Assembly: GCA_035048485.1 (NCBI GenBank)
Contig: CM068585.1
Coordinates: 18,160,501 to 18,224,500 of the forward strand
DNA: 64,000 bases
Origin: Pteria penguin
Lineage: Eukaryota; Mollusca; Bivalvia; Pterioida; Pteriidae
Direction of reading: 5' to 3'
Positions 26,211-38,500 of the stretch are shown in pieces. The notes under the pieces are model-generated. The model had not been told where the DNA came from. It worked only from the letters and a program-made list of their open reading frames with translations, and made no database searches. Each line of letters begins with the position of its first letter. Position 1 is the stretch's first letter. Both the position numbers and the translations under genes were made by a program.

Positions 26211-26227
26211 CTGTATGTATGTATGTA

Positions 26228-26266
<39 letters not shown>

Positions 26267-26291
26267 ATGTATGTATGTATGTATGTATGTG

Positions 26292-26347
<56 letters not shown>

Positions 26348-26349
26348 TG

Positions 26350-26388
<39 letters not shown>

Positions 26389-26610
26389 ATGTATGTATGT
26401 GTGTGTGTGTGTGTGTGTATGTCTGTCTGTCTGCATGTATGTATGCATGTATACATAATGTATGTTTATCTATTGATTATTTTTATAGGTATGTATGTAT
26501 GTATGTATGTATAATGTATGTTTATCTATTGATTATTTTCATAGGTATGTATGTATGTATGTTTGTATGTATGTATGTATGTATGTATGTATGTATGTAT
26601 GTATACATAA
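26211..26610. repeat. Complex TGTA/TGTC/GTGC/TG microsatellite
   Basis: Blocks of (TGTA)n, (CTGT)n, (TG)n and (GTGC)n to 26456, then (TGTA)n runs separated by three near-copies of ATAATGTATGTTTATCTATT. Cys/Val or His/Thr frames across it are artefacts. Confidence 0.95.
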
Positions 26611-26869
26611 TGTATGTTTATCTATTGATTATCTTTATAGATGAAATGTGTATAATGTGAGTACTGCTTTATGGAAAAAATATATTTGATATATTTTGGG
26701 CTATCGTCCGATATTTTGCAAAAATGACAGTGATTCGAAGTTTCAGAAATCTAAAAAAGGAATAATAACATACTTGAATTATATTATATTAAATATATGT
26801 TGCATTTTGTGACCCACTTTTCCAAAATTAATCCGTATTCCTAAGAGCATTAATTTGTTTACTTTACTA

Positions 26870-27112
26870 ACAGATTTGTTCCTTTATTCGTATAAAGATG
26901 AAGATGAAGATTTCAATTTTCCTATCATTAGCTTTCCATATACGTGTATTCTTTTATCACCTGTATTTTGTGTCTGTATATCTCTATTTATACGATAAGC
27001 TAGAGCTTTTTCAGACTACGGTTATTTCATTTATCAAACTACTGAGCGAAATGTTAATATCAAAAGGATATGAAAACCACGTCAGAAGTACTAATTTCGC
27101 AAAATTTCTGTT
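26870..27112 (+). pseudogene. Naiad-type C-terminal fragment
   Basis: The plus strand reads DEDFNFPIISFPY, CVCISLFIR and FIKLLSEMLISKGYENH, a diverged match to the DFNFAITNFPF-to-LLNQGY stretch of lineage 1. It meets the inverted lineage-3 copy at 27112. Confidence 0.6.
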
Positions 27113-28010
27113 GTTATAAAGACTGACCACTGCTCAGTATCTTATCTTCTCTCACACAGAGAATGATCTTCATTAACGCAATAGGAATGTTTGTATGATA
27201 GATAAAATCATTCAGTAGTCCTTAAATCATCAAACCGAAAGGCAAACAGAAAAATACAAAATCAAATAACAAAAGAACATCTACTAAGGGGCATAAATGA
27301 ACCCCCAAAAGTTGGTGACATTAGATGGCCGGGGAAAGTAAGCATGTTTCGCTTGACAAAACACCTTTCTCTTAAGTCCGGTAGAAATTGTCAAACCTGG
27401 TAAATACCATGTATCAGTGTCAAATTCGATGTTTAAGATAGTTGGAATAGGTCTCAACCGAGTATATAATTCAACATTCCGGATATCGAGATGTCCTCTT
27501 CGGTTTCCTAAACTTCAAGTTCTCATTGATAGATAATGCTAAAATAATCCGTGAATGTAAGATAGATAATTGAAAGAGAATCATCTATATATTTACTTGT
27601 GAAGCTGAACCGAAGAGTGAATTGCTTCTTCTCTTTAGAGAGTTGATGGGGGGGGGGGGGGGGGGGGGGGGAGGGATCATTGAGTATAGTGTCGAAAAAA
27701 TCAAATGACTTGATAGAGTTTTATTGAAATATTTGTTTTCAGATCTTACAGTTCTTTTGGATTTTAGGATATGATCCATATCTAGCTAGAGCTACTTCTA
27801 CCATACACTGGTTCACATTACTTTTGAAAGCCAGATTTAATTCTGATAGAAGTTTTGTGGATTAAATAGAAACAGATTTGTGAAACACTAAGATAAACCG
27901 GCAATAAAACATGATTTTGTTTTGTGCGTTTTAGGAATGCATTATAATGAAGGCAAATCTACATCTAATTCACTTGTGTCTCCTGGTGTTATGCTATATT
28001 AATCTTGGAG
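27113..28010 (-). pseudogene. Naiad lineage-3 fragment, second copy
   Basis: Minus-strand TLRFSFTSKYIDDSLSIIY-like RT catalytic segment near 27610-27575, then LTFTDYFSIIY and decayed downstream sequence. It is a direct repeat of 24797-25805. Both copies share GTTATGCTATATTAATCTTG at their right edge. A 24-base G run interrupts this copy. Confidence 0.7.
27648..27671. repeat. Poly-G run of 24 bases
   Basis: Uninterrupted G homopolymer inside the lineage-3 fragment. The equivalent place in the first copy has no such run. It could form G-quadruplex structure or be a length error of assembly. Confidence 0.9.
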
Positions 28011-28389
28011 TGGAGCAAGTTCTCTTATCACATCAGGGACATTGAAAACAGATTTGAACCTGGTGTTAAAAGAACAATGTTACTCATCAACTCTATTACG
28101 TAACACTCCAATTGATTTATTTGATCCATTCTGAAAGATTGTCCACCTCTGCATCTTCCTTCTGTGCTCATCTGCTTGAATAATCCTCACACGGATTCAG
28201 GAGTATTTCGAAATTCAGGCATCATGATAAAGATATTGGCTCTTGGTATCTTGGACCGAAAAGCAAATTGGCACTTTTGACGATGTGTAGATCACCAGTA
28301 ACGATATAAAGCAAGTAGAATATTTGAAATGAAGCATATTCACAAGGTTGATGATGTTAAGAAGTGTTGCTTGGATCAATGCTGTTGTA

Positions 28390-29277
28390 CTTGTATTTTT
28401 ACAAATTACTACTAAACTTTTAACTCAGGGTTACAGATATCACAAGCTAAGAAAAACATTCGGCAAATTCTTCAGATCTTATTCAGACGTTCTATCTAAA
28501 TTTGGAAATATTTCTTTTCAACAGTATGTATCCAATGGAATTTTCCATCATAATTTTTACGGTGATCTCGTATATAAACTAAGGAAAGTAAAAGGCTCCG
28601 ATAACGTTATTTTATCATGTAATAAAATAGTCAAACGTCTTCTAAATAGACAATATGATATTGAGATCATCGAAAAGACTATAGGTCTTGTATTTGGCCC
28701 CTCTACAGCCTTATGCACACTTTTACTTGAACGTTGCACGCTGACTAACAGGGCGGTGGGGACTATATGACGGGCCTTGTCCAAACCTCTTTCAGAGGAG
28801 ACATGGTCCTGAACCTCGTCCCCTCTGACTGTTAGTCGGGACTCCTACAGATCTAGGGTCTTAGCTCGCTTTCAGACTGGCAGAGCACGGTTTATCATGT
28901 TGATGTCGCATATATTTTTATATCATTATGTGTTTTACAATACCTTACGTGTTTATATTTTTATGACCTCTCAATATGCGATACCTGTTGACCCTTGTTC
29001 TTTACATGGAGGATTATTTATAAATTTTTAAATGTACGTCCTTTGATTGTTCTGCTGTTACGGTGAGTGGGAAGGTGGGCCCGTAAACCGGTTAACCACA
29101 CCATTTGTTTGGCTTTTGTCATATTAAATGAACGTCCTAAGTCGGTATCGTAATTGCACTACAATCAAATATTTTTGTAATATGTTATATGTTCTAGTAT
29201 ATTATCTATATTCATGTATTGTATAGGTCCATGGTGACTTCTGCCACATAACGGAGCCAGTAACTCCTCTTTTTTCT
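28390..29277 (+). pseudogene. Naiad lineage-2 C-terminus with the longest intact 3' tail
   Basis: The frame to 28770 carries ITTKLLTQGYRYHKLRKTF, NGIFHHNFYGDLVYKLRKVK and the LTNRAVGTI ending. The tail runs to the CTCCTCTTTTTTC end at 29277. It includes the roughly 205 bp that the nested copy at 35166 lacks. It stops about 14 bp before the CARD exon acceptor. Confidence 0.85.
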
Positions 29278-29290
29278 TTTATCGCTATAG

Positions 29291-29577
29291 GAAGAGATAC
29301 ATTTCGACCATGGACAGAGATTGTATTAGAGAAAATTGGGATTATCTCGTGAAGAACATAGAGGCCAAAGAATTGATTGATTATTTGTACCAATGCAGAA
29401 TACTTAATGAATATGACATTGAAAAAATTCCTACAATGTTACGTCTTGACGGAAACAGGCATCTTTTATCAAAAGTCGAAAGGCATGAGCATGGTGTCCG
29501 GAAATTGTTTGAAGCTCTAAGGAGAACAGATTCCTATTTCATTGAAGAGGAAATCCAGAGGAAATCGAAAGAAAAGA
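29291..29577 (+). CDS. CARD domain exon
   Basis: Begins after TTTTCTTTTATCGCTATAG and has a good start context (GACCATGG) at 29310. The 89 residues show the CARD pattern: NWDYLVKNIEAKELIDYL, then QCRILNEYDIEKIP, LLSKVERHEHGVRKLFEAL and a last helix ending near EEEIQRK. The acidic and basic faces typical of CARD-CARD contacts are present. The frame is open to the acceptor, so residues before the chosen Met are possible. Confidence 0.85.
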
Positions 29578-32500
29578 GTATGTTTTTCTGAATTATTATG
29601 ATTACATCTCGATAATTTAAATCTGTTAAGTATATATTATTTTGAACAATGGAGAACTACTCAGTATTACATCAACGGAAGTACATAGTAAACCCTGCAT
29701 TTACTTCACCGTGATGAACAAATACATAATATATTGTTTATAAAGGTTATCGATCATTGGGTGACGTCATAGATTTAGATTTTTCGTCAAAAGAAAGGGT
29801 GGGGAAAATGAAACCTTGTTGATTTGTCTTCATTAAAAGATGCATTTATATCATAGTAGTAACAAAAGAACGTAAAATAGTAGGTCTCAAACATATATCT
29901 GATTAGTTATAACTTTCCAAGTCAAATAGGTTATTTGCATCAATTTTGTGTCAAAATAAGATGGCGGTGTTACATTATTTTGCGTATTTTTCAATTTAGC
30001 ATGGATATATATATATAAAGCACAAAGACACTAAAGCTTACAAGGCACCATATATTTGACTTATATTAGTTCCCCGTCTGGGGCTCGAACCAACAACCTA
30101 TTGTACCGAATCACCTATATATATGTATATATTTATTTATATTTGTGCTCCAATAAGCATCTGACATTGTAGAAAGAGTGCAATGTAAACTTAAGAATTT
30201 TACATATTATTCATCTATATAAGAGCTGCCCTTTCGGTTTTTTTTTACAATGATTTGGCGACAAAATAATGGGAGGGCGCTGTAAGGATATTAAAATCTT
30301 ACTTTACGCTAAATCTAACGTAGTCACATATATATTTCTTTTGTTTATTAAGTACATATGACAATGGACCAAGAATGACAATAAATCAAGAAAATGAGAT
30401 TTGCATATATTTTACATTATCAGCACTCTATATATCATATTTTCATCATATTTACGGGGTATAAGTTTAGCCAACAGAAATGCAAGACAGCTTTTTCTGT
30501 CATTATGCATATCAGGGATTCTAAAATTGAAACTGAACCATGAAGGAAAAATAGTATACTTCAATTAAGAAGTGTTTATAATATGCTGATTTACATCAAA
30601 CTGCACGTGCAATGATATCTAATAGATGATTTGTTTGATTAAGGAATTACCAAAATATGAACTAAACCTTTTAAGACTCTATAGTTTTGAATTCTTGATC
30701 AAACGGAAACAAATATTGGTAGTTAGTGTTTTAACACCACCAATTTATTTGTGTCGTATATGTACTTAAAATTAAACAATGAAGCACACAATTTTCACTT
30801 GAAAGTTTTTAGGAATAGATAACCCCTAATCAGTGTATAAAATATCAATGTTATCTTTACTCGTTATAACGTCGACTATGTAGTTTTTTGAATCAGCTGC
30901 TGCTGACTCATAACAGGTTTATCTAAGTTTTTGTTGCATTTGTTATCAGAAGAATGTCTCCGTATATCGATCTTGTATTTTTAAATCAAGTTTTCGGCAC
31001 CGGAGTTATAAAAGCTAAAAATAAATATTTTCGAACTAGGTCTCATTATTTTTAAATGTGATCTGTATAGGTCTTAGTGAATTTTTATGTTTGTTACATT
31101 CTGACATCTGACTACTTTTCGACAAATTTATTGGCCCTTAAAACCAGTGACCTCTGCCAGAGACATGCAAACGCGATCTGCAGTCATGGCTGTATTTGCT
31201 TTTCTTTCCAAAGGCAATAATAATTTAGCATATCGGTTCAGTTTCACAAACAGGTACATCGATGACGCTTTGTCAACTAACAAAGATAACCTTAACTATC
31301 ATATATCCAAAGAAGCTCGAGATAAAAGATACAACGGATAGCGCATCTTCTGCTGCATAAATCGATATACTACTATCAATTACTGACGATGGTTCATTAG
31401 TAACCTCTCTTTCTGACAAACGTGACTATTTAGAGTTTCATTATAACCAAATTCAGCAACATACCTTCCTCTCCCGCATGTAGCGGTACGCTATGCCAGA
31501 GCATGCTCTAAATACGAAGATTTCGTCCTGAGATTGAGGCCCCTTGTCATGAAACTATTCTCACAGGGATAAATGGAGGAACGCATGGAATTGTCACTGA
31601 GGAAGTTCTATGGTCGATATAGGGATCTGGTGCAATTTGAAATCACCATTTCAAGAATGCTAACCGACATTTTGGGATCTGACCATACTAACTAACCTTC
31701 TTAACTTCCTGGCTATACTTAACCTGACATAATATGTATATATACAAACATTTTTTCATTCCGACACCGGAATTTCTGTGCGACAGTATTTCATACCGTA
31801 AATAGGATAATTTGAATCAATGTTCTTCTCTCCTTCATGTTCGCATTAACCTGAATATGACACTGTATGCGGTGTTGTCATTTTATATTATGGACTGCAA
31901 GATATGGTTAACCCTTCGGTACTTCTTCGTTTATTACTTTAATATATATATATATATCTAAAAATTGAAAAGCACTATTTCGAATTGGGATTTTTTTTCG
32001 TTTTTGTTTTTGGTGCATATATGACCTGACAACTAAGAAAACGAAGAAGTACAATAGACGTATAATTGATTAATCCTTGAAATAAAAGAGAAATTAATGT
32101 TTACAATACATTTTTTTCTACAAATACTTCACTAAATGAATAAACTTAATACATAATAAGGTATATCAGTCATTAAAGAAAATTGTGTTTACCGAATTAT
32201 TTTTATTTCTGTAGACAACACTAAACCAGCATGATAGTGTACCTTACCTAACTTGACTGAATTAACCTAACTGATGAATACTAATTACACAAAATGACAA
32301 CAAAACACAAACATCGCCACACAAACGAAAATATACGTGCAGTCACTTACTTAATATAAATTTCAGTTCAACCGAATTTTATGTCGTGAATAGGATAATT
32401 TGACTTACTGTTCCCCGCGGAGGATTTGTGTTTTAATACTTTTTTCCTGATTTTATATGGCAATGACACTTTTAAAACAGAGTTGGTTCATATTGAGTTG

Positions 32501-35500
32501 AGAGTAAGTGTCTCAGTCGCCATGGATGTCCTTACATACAGAAGAAACAAATGTAAGTAAGGACATCCATGGCGGCTGAGACACTTACTCCTCTCGGACA
32601 CTTGTTCTCAACTCAGGGGTCCGTGAATATCTGCCATGATACATTGTTGTTTGTGCCATAGTCACTTGACACCAGTTACTTTCGTATTTTGTGTTATCCT
32701 TGTATTGAAACGCGATTGAGTTAGGTAGACTGTCAGATATGTTAATAACAAATGCAAAATTACTACAGCACAAAAGTAAATATTGATGCAAATGAGTCCA
32801 AACATGAAAGCCCATCTATATACAGGAGCAAATATTTTTCAGTTGATAGATAATTTCATGTAACTTTACAGTTGTTATTTGTTTTCTGTTTTATTTTCCT
32901 TGTTTTTTTTATTTTTAGTATCGAAGGATAGTTATGGTTCAACAGATTCTGAGGTACAGGGTGCAGATAGAAATCCTGTAGCAGAATCGGTAAGGACTAA
33001 ATGCTCTTCATACATTGACTACTTAAAATATGAATAATAGTTTGCAAATTATTCTAAAACAAATGAGTATCTATCGCCACTTCAACCAGCCTGACCACTC
33101 TATTCTCTCAATGAAAATTAGAATTATAGAAAAAATATATCACCCCACAAACAATGCCAATCTGAGCACTCCTTTTCGTCGGAAAAGAGAAGAATACTGG
33201 ATAAGACGTCTCGGCACTGCTTCGCCCTATGGATGCAATGACAATATTAGTAGTATTGGTAACCTCACTAGTCCTGCGTGTCAATCAGTTAACGTACTCG
33301 GTTTATTCAACAAAAGCCAGAGGAGGCATCGAAGTTATGGTACACGCAAATACAACAAACCTGAAATACATAATATTTCCTTTGATGCTCTTTTGCCATT
33401 TATAAATAAACCTTTGGGCGTTCATCACATTCGTACAAAACTTTATTCTATTTCACTGAGAAAATTACACGAGTTGTACGTATCGTCCAGACACCGTATA
33501 TTTACTGATATAAGCTCTGCAGAGTATAAATGGCATTATTATGGACATATCGACCGCTAGACTTTTTCGTCCCGTCAAGTCAGATATTTCTATGGAAAAA
33601 TCTAATCGCCCTTTCATCAAAATTAAATTTGCAAATAAAGGCATTGATTATTTAAATTTTGGCCAAATTTTAAATCATAAGTCTGTTTTAGAGAAAATAC
33701 CTCCATATTTCAAAAACAAAGATCCGCCATGTATTTCCTATGGCTACACGCCATCAGTTGCATCCAAAATTTATAATTACAAAGGGTTTCTACAGTGTCT
33801 TGATCTTAGCAACTCTGCATGCCATCCTCAATCGTGTGCATGTTCCTCATCTAATTTTGTATATTCTCCTTGTGGCCATGTCGTTACTGGTGATCTCGAT
33901 ATTGTTAAAAACACTAAATTAAGAGAACTTTTACTTAAAGGTCCAAAATACAGAGAACCCAGATCATTCACATGGAGCCAAAATTTTGAGAATATTATGA
34001 ACTGCTGCGAGGAATATGCCACACGATGGGCAAAAAGAGAGGAAGTACAGATCGACATTCTTTCGGAATGGATAAAATCTATTGCAGTACTGCTAAGATC
34101 AAAAATTAAAAAATTACAATGTTCTGTAAACACTAGATTCGAATCTATTTTTAAAGATCCTGATGTTGTCAGAGAACTTACCTTCCTCCAAGAACATTAT
34201 ATCATTACACCAGCAGATAAAGCATCCAATAATTATACATTTACTTGTAAGAAATATTACTTTGACAGCCTAGTGAAAGAATTAGGATTAAATTCAGCTC
34301 CAGGAAATCCTACTTATACTCTCACGAACTTTTCGGTTTCGGAAGTACTCGAGAATCATAAATCTGTCCTCAATACGTTTGGTATTGACTCAAATAAATT
34401 AAATTTAGAACATCCATATTTGTACTGCATTCCAAAAATGCACAAAAAATCCTTACAAACAACGCTTTATCGCTGGTTCCTTGAAGTGTTCCACAAAATC
34501 TGTATCGATGCTACTCACAAAAATATTATCAGAAATTAAATCTGGCCTTCATAGATATTGCAAAACAGTATATTCCAGAAGTGGAATTAATCAAATGTGG
34601 ATCCTTAAAAATTCAAAAGAGTTGTTAAAAATCTAAAATCAAAAAGTTTTACTAAAATTCACTCTATCAAGTCTTTTGACTTTTCGACTCTTTACACAAC
34701 GATCCCTCATCAGAAATTAAAAGACAGATTAGCGGAAATTATTCAAAATGCATTTACTAGTAAAAACGGAAGCCGCAAATTCAAATATATAGTAATAGGC
34801 CACGATAAAACTTACTTTGTTAGGGAAAATTCTGATTCCAAAAATAAATACACTGAAACAGCTGTCATCCAGATGTTGAACTTTCTTATCGATAACATTT
34901 TTGTGGTGTTTGGAGGTAAGGTTTTTCAACAAATTGTCGGCATTCCAATGGGCACTAACTGTGCTCCGCTTCTGGCTGACATATTCCTTTACTCATACGA
35001 AGCTGAATTCATTCAGTCTTTGCTTTCGCAAGGAAAAAAAAAAAACAATTGGCTCTTGGCTTCAATTTTACTTACAGATATATAGATGACTTGCTTTCAA
35101 TTAATAATCCTTCATTCGCGGATTACCTTAGCATCATCTATCCAAGTGAACTTGAGGTCAAAGAAAAAAGAGGAGTTACCGGCTTAGTTATGTGGCAGAA
35201 GTCACCATGGAGCTATACAATACATGAATATAAATAATATAACAGAACATTTAACACATTACAAAAATATTTGATTGTAGTGCAATTACGATACCGACTT
35301 AGGACGGTCATTTAATTTGACAAAAGCCAAACAAATGGTGTGGTTAACCGGTTTACGGGCCCACCTTCCCACTCACCCTAGATCTGTAGGAGTCCCGACT
35401 AACAGTCAGAGGGGACGAGGTTCAGGACCATGTCTCCTCTGAAAGAGGTTTGGACAAGGCCCGTCATATAGTCCCCACCGCCCTGTTAGTCAGCGTGCAA

Positions 35501-38500
35501 CGTTCAAGTAAAAGTCTGCATAAGGCTGTAGAGGGGCCAAATACAAGACCTATAGTCTTTTTGATGATCTCAATATCATATTGTCTATTTAGGAGACGTT
35601 TGACTATTTTATTACATGATAAAATAACGTTATCGGAGCCTTTTACTTTCCTTAGTTTATATACGAGATCACCGTAAAAATTAGGATGGGAAATTCCATT
35701 GGATAAATACTGTTGAAAAGAAATATTTCCAAATTTAGATAGAAGTTCTGAATAAGATCTGAAGAATTTGCCGAATGTTTTTCTTAGCTTGTGATATCTG
35801 TAACCCTGAGTTAAAAGTTTAGTAGTAATTTGTAAATTTCGTTTATGAAAGTCCAAAACATCGGTGCAGCCTCTGACAAATCGAACTAATTGAGATATAT
35901 AGATACCATATGATGGGAGTCGAGGGACATCGCCATCCAAGTAAGGGAAATTTACAATAGGAAATCCAAAATCCTCACGTTTATCATAAATATTAGTATA
36001 TATTAGGTTGTTGATAATTTTGATGTTTAAATCTAAGAAAGGTGTAGATTTATCTCAAATATTAGCTTTATTCAATGTGAGCTCTGGTGGATATATTTCT
36101 GACATAAATTGTTCGAATTCAGGGTTGTCGATCACCAAAATGTCATCCAGATATCTGCAAGTATTATTAAATTTGTCAATGAGGTCAAAACGTTTTGATT
36201 TTGAATAGAAACCATAAAATCCCTCTCATAACAATAAAGAAATAAATTTGCTATCAGAGGCGCGCAGTTAGTACCCATAGGAATCCCAACTATTTGTTGA
36301 TATATCTTGCCATCAAATTGCACAAAAATATTATTCATGAGAAAATCTAGTGCTTTACATAATTCCTTGCAAGTCCAGTATTTATATGAAATATATTGTT
36401 TGTTGGAAAAGAATCCAGAGTTATTGGAAGTACATATGTACGTTTTAGATTCTCTGTGAAAACACCATTGTATAAGAGACAGCAACTTGCTTTTAATCAA
36501 ATCATGAGGCAGAGATGTATAAAGTGTAAAAAAATCAAATGTAGAAATTTGAGTCGCTTTGAAATTTAGCGAAAGAAGTTTGTCTATAACTTCATGAGAA
36601 TTTTTAATCGACCAAAAGTAATTGATGTTACTATTATGAAATGCGACATCACAATATTTGATAATATGATCTTTTATAGCAGTTAGAGCAGACGTAATGT
36701 TTCGATAGTACCGTAGTAGAGCAGTGGCTAGAATTAGATATGAAACGTGATTTATATGGACTTTTATGTAGTTTTGGGAGCCAATACATGGTTGGTAGAT
36801 CAGATTTATCAGTTTTAATTTTGAAGTCGGACATGGTCATGAGGTGATCGTGCAAGGTGCTCTCTTTTGAGGTAGGGCTTTCCACAAATGTATGAGTGGA
36901 GTTTAATTCGTTTTTAAGTACTTCAATATAATATAGTTTTCAAACAACTATTATGTTATTACCTGCTTTATCAGCGGGAACAAAGACATATTTAGCATGT
37001 AAGTCAGCTATCTTCTTTTTAATAGAATTTGTCGTCAATGTATTAGGCTGTTGAAATAAATGCGGATTTTCCGTAAAGTTCTTAATACGGATATCGACAA
37101 TTCTTAAAATCTCGAATTTCCAATCATTAAGAGCATGAACCTTTACCTGTTCTTTTTTACACCAACGTTTACAATATGTAGTTAAAGCATCTTCTATAAC
37201 GTCACGGCATTTATTGAAATCTATCCTGGACGGTAACCTATATTTAGGTCCTTTTCCAAAAAGGGTGCGCAATTTCTTGTCCGAAATACAGTTTAGGTCA
37301 CCAGTAATAACATGACCTGCCGGTTTATAAACATATTTAGAATTTTCACAAGAACACGACGAAGGAATAGAGTCTGAAACATCAGGGTTAGATGTAACTT
37401 TATTATAATTTAAAATAAGATTTCTTATAGGTTTTTTGTACTGGTAACAAATAAGTGGAGGTTCTAAATTCTCAAAATATTGGGGGATTTTAGATGTGAC
37501 TCTATGATCACGGAAAATATTAGAAATGTTAAGTAGATCGAAGCCTTTATTAATAAATTTAATTTGAGAAATTGCTGCTTGGGTGGAAGAGACGGAATAC
37601 GAGGAAAGAGTTTATTATATGAAAATAAAATAATCAAATTGAGTTTATATCAATCAGAATTGCGTAAACTTCGAAGATCAGCTTCGTCCAGGATAGATTT
37701 CAATTTATTTACCGGAATAGAGGATAGTGCATGCAAAAGTTCATGACGGCCATTATTTTTTGCAATAAATAGAAGATCGTTTAATGACCTATTTAAACGA
37801 TTACGTTTTCTTATGTTACGATTACGACGACGACCATGTGACCTACGTTTTCTAATAGTTTTATGTCTTAATGTAAAAATATTGATCTTATTCTGACGAG
37901 AAGAAATATTACCTTGTCGATATATTTGGTCGTTGAGACCAATATGGTATGGGGTTTGTAGTTGTTTAATCCAGTAGAGCTCGGTTTCCAAAAGTCGTTT
38001 TTTAACATCTGATTTCGTATCACCTGGTAATTTAGAGATATTTTCTACTGGAGTTATTTTCACATTGTTAATATTATGTTGGTATTTATTAAAGTGGTTA
38101 TAAAGAAAATTCTGGTATTTACGTCGTGAATTATTACGAATTTTATAAGAATGATTCCGAAAACGTTGTTTCAAAGTTTGAGAAGTTTCCCCGACATATT
38201 GAGCCCCACAGAAACCACAGAAAGTAGTAATTCTACTTCGTATTTAGACATTATGTTGTCTTTCGACATTAATGGTCAATTGAACACCTTACTCTATGAC
38301 AAACGTGACGATTTCAATTTCGCTATCACAAACTTTCCTTTCATAAGTAGCAACATTCCATCATCGCCCGCATACGGCGTATTCATATCTCAGTTAATAC
38401 GTTATTCCAGAGCATGTTCAAATTACAGTGAATTTGTTCTGAGGGCTAGGCGACTTTCAGTTATGCTGCTCAACCAGGGTTATATATGTGCTAGACTAGC

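Noticed and set aside
26078..26660. Cys-Val and His-Thr repeat frames resembling low-complexity cysteine-rich proteins
   Set aside because: They arise from TGTA, TGTC, GTGC and TG repeats. No signal peptide or splice context.
27585..27779. Pro-rich frame over the poly-G run
   Set aside because: The proline stretch is the translation of the G homopolymer inside a dead retroelement.
30078..30120. Functional tRNA gene
   Set aside because: A good B box is present but no complete cloverleaf or anticodon arm could be drawn. Better explained as a SINE fragment.
37640..37660. In-frame TGA in the nested Naiad as a selenocysteine codon
   Set aside because: Naiads with selenocysteine are known from clams, but here a frameshift follows soon after the single TGA, no other copy shows a matching TGA, and no SECIS-like element was identified.
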